This document shows, piece after piece, positions 50,301 to 61,047 of a DNA stretch of 64,000 bases (position 1 is the stretch's first letter; the number at the start of each line of letters is the position of its first letter). Source of the DNA: Lophius americanus (taxonomy: Eukaryota > Chordata > Actinopteri > Lophiiformes > Lophiidae); contig JBBDHG010000054.1 of assembly GCA_037951165.1 (NCBI GenBank), forward strand, positions 3,548,001 through 3,612,000, in the 5' to 3' direction. The notes beneath the pieces are model-generated. The model saw nothing but the letters and a program-made list of their open reading frames with translations, was not told where the DNA came from and did no database searches. The position numbers were made by a program, and so were the translations under genes.

Positions 50301-53300
50301 TGTGCGTTACCTCCGGCCAGCTCGGCCTCATACAGCCATTTAGCCAGAATAGCCTTGAGTTTGCAGGCATTTTTAAAGCTGAGCTGCAGATTCTCAAAGC
50401 GACAGATGGTGGTTTGGCTGAACTCCGATCCGTGAACTGCTGCGAGAGCCTCACCTACGTTCGTCTGAGTGTATCCTGCCAGTCAAAGGAAAAAAAACAG
50501 AAAAACTTCATGTAATGAAAGAGTTCGGAGACCACAAACCACAACTGGCCCCTTCTCCCCACAACTTACATTCCTATTTTGATGCAACACCTGTATTTAG
50601 ATTCTTTCACCGTGATTACATCCCCTAGAACTTGCATCATTCTGTTAATGAAGGCTTATTTCTGATTTTGTTTTATAATTAAATGATATTTGTGTTAAAT
50701 GGCCGCCCTCCAAGGATCCTTAAAGTATTATAAAAGTGAAGGAATTATGGAGCTTATGGAATAATTCTAAGCTAGTTCTTATACCTGAAGCTTTTCGTGC
50801 TCAGGTATCTGAGTCACATTTTGATATCTCACGTTCCAGATTACTAGTGACCTGTGTCTGGCTCTAATGAGGACATATTATGGTGCGGAAAGAACATGCT
50901 AGTGATGAACATATGCGAGAAGTTCTTGCAGCTCCGTTCATGCGTTTATGAAAAGGCCACACAGGAGTTCCAATCTGACGGTTTGCATTCTTGTCCCATG
51001 ATCTGGATGTGAATCCAATATATGATCACGTGAAATATACCCAAATACAATCGGACAAATCTAATGTGTACCACATCAAGCCCTTGAATTAGATTCAGCC
51101 TGTTGATATGAACGGCCAACTTCAGTAGCAGAAGAAAAACTACCAGCTGGGAGCAATGAAGAGTGTAGATCCTCTGATGTTTACAATCTGCTCCTGAACC
51201 GTTGCTGAGGCCTTTCCTGTCCTCTAGACCTAAATGTCAGGCACACATTCACTATTAGGGGGCCTTTTTTGGTTTGAATACCATGACGTGTGGCTAATGG
51301 TACCTGGACTCACGCTCACAACTCGTGGAAGTCGCCCAGACTGTCTGTCCACTGGCTGCCGTGTTGTTTGCTTTGGTTGTCTTTCGTATTTCTGTGCCTA
51401 ATCCTCTGTTAGTTCAGTTCAGCTTCTGTAACTACTGCAGTTGGGATGCTCACCAAGTTTGATCCGCCGTATCTTGAAGTCATTGGCAAACATCTCCAGC
51501 TCTCGAATCTGTGGGGAGTCCATGGCGGGAACATCCTCCGCCTCCCGCATGTTCTTCCTTTGGGCGTCAGCCTTCACCTCTCCAACACTGGGGCCCCCGG
51601 GGGCCTCATCAGTTGAGAGGAAGGCCGAGGGCAGTGAAGAGAAACCGTGACTTAAAGCGCAGGAGCCGCTACTTAAACCGTGATCCGGAAACTTGTACAA
51701 GCACGGAGTAAGAGACCCTGGAGAGACGAAGACAGAGCAGGGAGGAAAATGAGTCTGTGGGAGTCACAGGGGAGTCCTGACTGTCAGAAGAGCTGTGAAA
51801 GCTGCGTGGCCACTTTTCCCACATGTATTTATTTCAAAAGCACAGAAAGTTTTGGCTTGTCCCCATGAGACATATTAAACTACTGAGAATCGCATCACAT
51901 TTTTGTCTTTAAAAAAGATCAAATCTGCCCCTGCAGAATCTGTGTGGACCCGCCATCAGAGCAGAGAGTCAGTCAGTCAGTCAGTCAGTGCTCCCTCAAT
52001 GTGCCTTGTCTCTTATTGCAGATATTTACCCCTGCAGTTTACCAATAATTTATTACCCCTCTCATGTCTTTGCTTCAGTATTGCCACACCAACCTGACAT
52101 CCCCTTTTTCTTTTTCTTTTTCTACTTTTAACGGACTGTAGTGTGTAGAAACAGACATATTCTCTCTAAACAGCTCCTATAGTTTCGCTCCAGACGATAA
52201 TCTGACTTTTTTAAGATTTATTTATGATTTCTCAAGGAGGTTTTTAATCAGAGGTGGTTGGATGCAATGGCAGAGGATGTTCTCTTAGCATTTGTTAGTA
52301 TAGAGATTACGGGATGAGTGGTTGAGGATACGTAGAAATATTTTGCTTCTCACACATTTATAGTAGAAAATGTAACAATTTTACAAAGGCACTGAGGGAG
52401 CAGATATAACATATAACAGAATAAAGTGTGTTCTGCTGAAACAGAAAAGATGTTGCCTTCACTCTATTAAGAACTGTTTTTGTGAAGAATGTCAGTTTTG
52501 AGAGGAAACATTGTTGGACCTGAGCTCATAATGAGAAATGCAACACTCCCCTCTTGTGTCAGTGTCATTGTAATGCAGTACAGACGGTTCTACACAACCT
52601 CAGGACGTGTTGGTGAAGATGAAGATACAGATTATTCGCTTTTCTATTGGATTTTTAAGATACGAGCAACAGGAAAGTGCTTTATGTTAAAGCCATACAT
52701 ATCTGCGTTATCCAATTTGCAGCAGAAGCCAGTCAGGTCTAATGTGAAACCTTTGCAACAAAAACGTCATGAAGGTTATACACCAATCAGCTATAACATT
52801 GTAACCACGCAGAAATGAAGTGAGAATAACACCGATTATCTCGTTAAAATGGCGCCTGTCAGTATGTGGGATATATCAGGCTGAATGGTGACAGGTGATA
52901 ATGTCATTATCGAGTATTGGAGGGGAGCTGGGGTTTCAGGGTTTTGTTCAAGAACCCTACAACATGTAGACTTGCTGGGGCGCGAACCGGCTACCTGCTG
53001 ATTGGGAGACGACTCCTCTACCGTTGCTTTACTGACCTACAGCCACACATTTATAATATAAACTACAATATTTCTCAAGAATGCGTGCCCAATAAGAACC
53101 TGTGCCGATGAGAACCTGGACTGTTTCACTGTGTGAACCTGGACGTTTTCACTGTGTGAACCGCGACTGTTTCACTGTGTGAACCTGGACGTATTCACTG
53201 TGTGAACCCCGACTGTTTCACTGTATGAACCTGGACGTATTCACTGTGTGAACCCCGACTGTTTCACTGTATGAACCTGGACTGTTTCACTGTATGAACC

Positions 53301-56300
53301 TGGACGTATTCACTGTGTGAACCCCGACTGTTTCACTGTATGAACCTGGACTTTTTCACTGTGTGAACCCCGACAGTTTCACTGTATGGACCTGGACTGT
53401 TTCACTGTATGAACCTGGACTGTTTCACTGTACTAACCCAGACAGTTCCTCTGTTTGAACCTGAACTGTTTCACTGTGTGAACCTGGACTGTTTCACTGT
53501 ATGAACCTGGACTGTTTCACTGTGTGAACCTGGACTGTTTCACTGTATGAACCTGAACTGTTTCACTGTATGTATTCTGCTGGCATCTAGAAGTAGTAGT
53601 AGAAATACTAGTAATAGTTGTATTAGTATTGAAGCTACTGCAGTTAGTAAAAGACATTGGAGGTTTGTAGCAGACTGACCACGTACAATGGAGATATTGA
53701 AACTTTCTATCTAGTACCATCAGAGCTTCCGTGTCTTTGACCTGTGACTCGTTGTCTTTAACCTGTGGCAATGTTTTTGATGTCTTTGTGACATGTTACA
53801 TTTTTACACCAAACTCGATGTTTTACAGGTAACCTAGTGGCTTTGATGTCTGTGGCATGTGGCAATGTCTTTGACATGTGACACTGTCGTCAATTTAATT
53901 GTGTCACGCATCTTGAAATCTTATATTTCTTTGACATGTGACTTGATATATTTGACAAAAGACAATCTTTGATCTCTTCCTAGCATGTAAATGATGGCTT
54001 TGACATGGGGCAATGCCTTTGAAGTCTTTTTGACATTTAACTTTATGTCCTTAAAATATTTGATGACGTGTATCTTTCATATTTAAATAGTTACATGCAA
54101 ATGTTTTTTGCAAAAACTTTTGGGATATTTGCAAAAGCAGTCTTTTGCGAATTGTCACCTGAACTTAGAGCACAGTAGTCCCGATCATGTTACACATGTT
54201 GATGTATCATTTGTATATTTTCTGTTAAGCTAAATGACTAGAGGCGAGTAGAGACCATGGTGAGAAGGAGAATACGTGAGAAGGAGAATACGTTAGGTGA
54301 AAGAAGTCAGAGTGCTGACAGCTCCTCGCTCGGGTACACAGAATAGTAAATACAGTTACTGCTTTGGGTACAAAACGGGTGGTTGGCCAAAAATGAAGAG
54401 GCAAAAAGAGACTGAGATTGACACTTGATGTTTGACCTGCTCTATCCGCCATCTGGAGAGCAATGTAGCAGATTCTCCAGTAAACCTGTAATCCTCTACA
54501 TTAGGTGGCAAGAAGAAGTTGAACTCAATCTCTTAAAAAGTCTCTTCTTATATTAATACCAGGAGAGAGAGTGGGAAAAAAAAGAAAATTGCTCCTTATT
54601 TGTTAATTATGTTGGGTTAAACCCTTTTATTCCCGAGAACCTCTTGTGTTTATTAGTCCTCGGATCATTTAGCTAGAGGGAAACAGCTTTCCTCATTGCT
54701 GGGGGAAGGGAGAGAACTAAGTTGTGTCGGCTGTGTCTAATGCCTGCGCCACTGCTCTCTGGGGTGTGTATATATACAGTTGCACTGGCTGCACACAACA
54801 GTTGTTTGTCTGCTGTAGAGGCAGCCTGTACAAAGTACGCCTAACAAAACACTTGTGGGCTCAGAGGGTTTACAGAAACACTCTCCTGGCGTATGTGTAA
54901 ATCCAGACAGCCGGATTCATCAGCAGCTTCATTTCTGAGCAAACACAGAAAGCAAACACAGGGACGAACTCGCCACCTTCATGCTGAGGTCTTTTTTTTT
55001 TTTAAAGCCACTGCTACTTTTTTTATGACACCACTTGTTACGGCCAGTGTTTTGGCAAAGGTTGACTTCACACATGACAGGAGACAGGAACTGTTGATGA
55101 CTCTCCCACACCCCTCCACCGAGGCAGTTCCAGATCTGGTTTTGAGCCAGTTCTTAATTTGGAACCGGTTCTTTTGCTTTTCTGTCGTAAAAGAACCAGA
55201 AAGATGGTCTCTCGGAGTGGAACTAAAAGCATTTGAGTCTACAAACAGGAGACAGTTATGTCAGGGACCGGGGGTGGGATTATTGGATAAACCAAAACGG
55301 ACCAAAAGAGAATAGCATCTACCTGAAAGATAAATACCGTGTAAATTGATGTTGAAGAGCTTCATTGTGGACCGGAAACTGAGAGCAGCAGTTGTCGGGT
55401 AGGAGAAAACCAGGTGACTCCACTTGTTACAAAGCTGATGTTGTGGAAAATACATCGTGACATGGCTGCAATGAGCCCAAAAATGGGACCTGAATGACAG
55501 ACTAGTTTGGGTTCTGAACAAAACATCTGTCGCATTAAATGTTCACTCAGTCATTTGATCCACTGCTGATCCAGAACCATAGATGAGTGAAGCTTCAAAA
55601 CTGAAAGTCTTCTATGGGTCACGGCTCTTTTTCTGCCCACATTGAAAAAGCTCATAGAATGCCCTCCCAAGAGCTCTGATGGCCATCAAGGAGTGTTGTG
55701 GTGAAGTTTTGATGAGCCTTAAAGTTCTTCTGGGTTAGCAGGGGCTTTGTCCTCACCACTCTCCCATTATGCTATTTTAAAGACTCTTTGGAATGGTGGA
55801 TCCGTAAGGACTGACTGTTCTCCTTTGGATCTTTAGTGGCATTTTGGATGAGCCTCGCCATGCTCTAAGAGTATTTTTGGAACTTCAGACACCTCTGTGA
55901 AGGTTCAATATTCTTACAAGTCTTCTTCACTTGTAGATAATGTGTCTCACTGTGGATCTGTGGAGTCCCAGAACCTTCGAAAGAGATTTGGAAGCATCCC
56001 CAAACTAATTTAAATCACATTATTTCTCAACTCTTCTGGAATTTCATTTGAATTTGGATTAGTCTGCTAGAGTTGAGAACTAAGAGCAAAGGTCCTGCTT
56101 CTGAGAAAGGTCTATTAAAGAGCTGATGTTACTGAACAGGACTGTTAGCAATCAGCTCTGGGTGGGTCCAGTACTGCTGGAACCAGCTATTAATGCAGTT
56201 TGGTTGTTTCTTTGGATTTATTTTCTGAGAGGGCAAAAACCTTTTCAAACTCGCCCGGTGGATAATAAATGACCTTTTGGTTCGATGACTACAATAATCA

Positions 56301-59300
56301 TCATAAACTTCCATTTAGTATTTAATGTGGTCACCGGTACCACAATTTATTAACCGATCCACACAAAACAAGAAGAAACCAGGACGGGCTTTCTAATAAC
56401 TTTTTTCTGCAGCATTGTACATTTATTCTGTATAATTTAGCAAATGCAGATGCATTAGAAGGGAAGAGTAATTGCTGCCGGGATCATGTCGAGAGGCAAT
56501 TATTGGACTGAAAGAAACGCACTTAGCTGTCGGCCATTTAAAGAGCACGACTCTGACACCAGAAGTCCAGTGTTTTTGTTGGATTTAGGCAACAGAAACA
56601 CTTTCAAAAACAGTCAAAGGTTTGGGCACAAAGTGCATATATTTTACAGAAACTCATGTTTACTTACATATGCAAATTATCAACATTTCCTCAATGCCTT
56701 CAGGCAAAATGTATTTGGCCGACTTTACGCGTTCCCTTATGAATGTGTTATAAAAGAGTGAAGACGGCTCTGAATTGTTGATGCGTCTCCTATTTCAAGC
56801 ACAGTGCCATCCTTTTGCCCTTAATAACTGTCTTTCTCTGCATCCATTCACTGTTTGTGTCTGACATGCAGCGGCTGACTGACAAGCGGGTTCACTAAAG
56901 CGACAAATAACGACGTCCTGATGGTAATAAAGGCGGCCATCTATTTAATTTTAATCTTGAAGTATTTCCCGGCCTTTGACACGGCAGGCCGCAAAATTTT
57001 ATAAGACCACTTCAAGGAGTGGGTTGATGTCGCCGGGTCTGCACTCCAGTGGGTAAAAATCCTGCAGTCTTCAGGTCACGGTTGTGTCTGTTCAAAGAAG
57101 CAATCTTATTTCCCTTAAAATGTTAATTGTTCTGCCCCACCTGGGTTACAGTTTAGGTCGCAAGTTATTCTCCTCGACCTGCATTTGCTCCCACTTGATT
57201 AAGTCCCACCAAACTCTTAAGTGTTCAATTATACTTTCCTTTGCTTTAAAACCACATCTGAAGTTAAGTAAATTTCCTCTACTCTAGACTCTAATAGCTT
57301 CTTCTGACCTCATTCTTTCTTATCCCCGGTTCACTCAGCGTCTGCACGGCAGCGATTACCTGCGTTAAAGGGTTTTCACAGCAGGACGGACAGACGGACG
57401 TGTGATCCTGCTCTAATGCAGCGTTTGACTCGGATCGTATCATAATTACGCTTCGTTTCTATTTGTCCTGAGGAATAAAGATAGGTAGAAAAATTATGTA
57501 TGGCTTACAATCCCAGAAAACGGTCTGTATTTTTATTTTCTCAGTTATTATTCCTGTATTTTAACTCCTGCAATACTTTTCAGATTTGTTTTTTATTTGT
57601 ACTTAGGATGTTTTTTCTATGGCCAACATTTTTGCAAAAAATAATTTAATAAAATGATGAAACATTAATAGAAAAATATATACAACAATTTGATTTAAAT
57701 ACAATAATCCAAATGAAATAAGTCAAATAAAAATAGTCATGATTAAATAAAAAACAAGCAAAGCATTAGAAAACTCATTAGTCATTATTTATTCATCGTA
57801 TCGCATGTTTTATTCCTTTATTTGAACGGCTGCACATTTTGTTCTGTTGGTTAATATAGATTTTACTTCCCTGTTTTTCTATCGCCAAGATATGTGCATG
57901 AACGACATCATAATGATAATGATACTAACAATTATAATAATAATCATAATAATCACAGTAACAACAACAATCAATAAATATGAAAAATGATTTCAAATTG
58001 TATAAATAAATAAAATTAAACAATCATATCAAAAGAAGGAACGTAAATAATAATTAGTAAATAATTGAAATAGAGACACATAAATTAAGATTTTTGGAGA
58101 GGAATATTGACTCTTAGATTGTTGTGCTCGTGACATTAACACTCAAAAACTCAGCTAATTTGTGTGGGTGTAATTGAATTAGATTAAATGGACGTGACTA
58201 AAGGAGCACACGACCTGACAACTGTCATCACAATTTTGATTCCAATGTTGTTCATTCCTAATTGGTGCTTGAAACCACCTTTTTTTTTTTTTTTACAACT
58301 TAATCCTGCCTACTTCAATTTGGAGGAACAGAAAGAGCTCATCGGTTTTGCATGATAGGACGCCATCGACCACAGCAAGAAGAAGAGAAAATCAATGTTT
58401 AAAGCTCAATACTACCGAACTAGGTGGGAACTAATCAATGTAATGTAGTGAGAAAGTTTAAAGTTAAAATGCTGCAGACCTGTAACCTCCATAATAACAA
58501 CATAGGTAAGCGGCTCTTTTGTTTATATGAAGCAACTGTTGAACAGAAAGATGAATTAGACCAGTCTCTATATTGACTATCCAGAAAGAACCCACCATCC
58601 CTGTTAGTTTTGTTTGCACGTAAGCTGGAAATGAAAGATTGTTGTGTTTATTAACAAGTGCCCTAAAGAGCTCAGGCTCCAGGCCAGGTAATCAAGACTG
58701 AGATTGGTTTTAACTGCTCGCAATTTTTAGATTGAAAGGGAGTGAACAAATTGTCTGCTGATTTTATTGGGCTTAAATTGCTGTCCAGGAGGCAGAGTGA
58801 TTGCGAGTGTGAATGCGTGCCGATAGTGAGGAAGGGTATCTGGTCATTACCTTGCAGTGGGTTTGCAGCGCTCACCATGTTCGGGTGAGGAACGGTGCAC
58901 GTCTGCAGGATGCGCGTCTGAGAGATGCTGGCAGAGAGCATCTCCTGAGCTGGAGCAGGGAGAGCGAGGGGAGGGAGAGAGAGGATAATCGTAATCATGT
59001 GTGACAGCAATCAGGTTTGTACGACACTGAGATATCACAGAGAACATTTGATCAGTCGCTTTTGTCCTTCAGAGTGACCTCGAAGTCCACTTCAGTCACC
59101 AAAACCTTGTATGCAGATTATGAACAGACTTTGCCCCCATTTGGACTGAAAATGTTACTGGTTGATTTTAAAAACACCTTCTTTATCATCCCTGTCCAAA
59201 CCCTTTTTTGTTCAATCGTCATAAATCCTAAAATAAACAAAACAATTCATATAATATATATAGTTTCCACATATTTCCATCATCTTCATTTTCAACATTG

Positions 59301-61008
59301 TAGTTGCTAAACACCATTTCTCATTGTAAATATGGTCATGCAATCATTGTTGTAATTAACGGTTATCTCCGTCTATCCTAAAATACACAGTTAAAGATAC
59401 ACAGATCAGCCATAACATTATAACCCGTGAAGTCAGAGTGTTTTTGTGTGAATACCGGCCTCTTATGTGAAGCTCTCTCTCTCTTTCCCCCTCTCTCTCT
59501 CTTCGTGTTCAAGCAGACTAGAAAGGTGCTATACACTGATCGGTCATAACATTATAACCATTTACAGGTTAAGTCAGAATCACAATGGTTATCTCATTAC
59601 AACGGTGCCTGACAGCAGGGAGGGGTAGGTATTAAGCAGCAAGGGAACATTTTGGACACAAAAAATTGTGATGGCTAAGCAAATGGATCAGGTCATCTGC
59701 AGAACTGCAGGTCTTGCTGGGTGTTTGTGGTCTACAGCGGTTAGTAGCTACCAAAATGGTCTATCAAAGGACAACTGGTGAACTAAGGTCAGGGTCACGG
59801 ATGCCCATTCCTAATGACTGTCAGCATGTGGGGAGTGATCCTCACCCGTCTTTGATCCCACAGAGGAGCTACTGTACCACTATGAAAAAGTGAATTCTGG
59901 TTCTGATAGCGAGGTGTCAGGACACAGAATGTATTACAGAGTTGTTTTGGTTGCAACATTGGGGAGCTACACAATATCAGGCAGGTGGTTTGAATGTTAT
60001 GGCTGATTTGTATATAAGAACATCCTGAAAAGCCGTTCGATATCCTCATTAACATCTCTAAACATTTTGTTTAATCTGAAATGAGAACGTTATCGATGCT
60101 AGAGTAAAAACTCTTTTGCTGAATAAATTGAACAAGTAACCAGAACGGTTGTGATTATTGGTTCACTGATTAACAGAACGTGCAAAAGTTGGCACAAATA
60201 CCATCATCAGCGCTCACCTGTCATCATCCCGTAGGTGGCCTGCTGATTGCTGTAGTGACAGGGTGTGACTGGGTAATGTAGGCCCGGCGGGCCGCTGCCC
60301 AGGGCGTTCCCGAGGGTTGAGGCAGACAGGTGCATGTGGGAGCGCTTAGACGACTGACCCAGAGACAGACCCGACGAGACTGATGGAGAGAAAAGAGGTT
60401 ACACACCAACCAGGGGAGAAAAAAACAAACCCTGCAGAGTGGCAGCCAAAGAGAAGTGGGTCCTGATTTGAGTGCAGTTCAACAAGCCCAGATTAGATTT
60501 GGATTGATAGTCGAATTTGAAAATATTATAGTTTCAAACTGGAACAGCTGCCGTGTGTTGGCACAATGTCTTCAATTATGTCATTCAATTTCATGACTAA
60601 CTCCACGGACATGAAACGATACAGTCATGTTCTTTTAACCCATAAGAATCCACACCAATTTCTCTTTAATAGGGGAGATTATGGGAGAATATAAAAGATC
60701 AAGTGAGCCACATTGAACCCATTGCTGATTTTTATTCCCTCTTTTATTTGAATATGAATCAGCTGTATAGTGTTTTTTCTTTAACTTGGGGGCACAGATT
60801 TTTGTCCAATAAATTCCTGTAACTTTTTTATATGTCAGTTTGATCAAAATGTGTTGGCAACACTAATTAAATAAGTTGTTATAAAAGCGTTGATAATTCA
60901 ATTAATTGAGAAAAATGAGATGATAACAGCTGATAACATAGATCCCAATAATCAATGTTTAGTCACTATTTGGCAAGCAACCGGTCTCAATTTTCATTAG
61001 TACATTTA

Positions 61009-61047
<39 letters not shown>

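Larger units (their letters stand above)
51718..58850 (-). other. pou1f1 intron 3
   Basis: 7.1-kb intron holding the AGTC repeat, a Tc1-like fragment, the 23-bp minisatellite and the L2-type relic. The stretches 53600-56900 and 57300-58800 show no recognised feature; the frame at 54893-55315 is not supported. Confidence 0.75.

Noticed and set aside
54893..55315. 140-residue frame in pou1f1 intron 3
   Set aside because: Low-complexity, no domain or motif, no splice context.
58825..58830. Inner GTGAGC donor in pou1f1 exon 3 after PHPNM (near 58875)
   Set aside because: Using it leaves phase 0, which breaks the frame into exon 4; the donor at 58850 keeps it.
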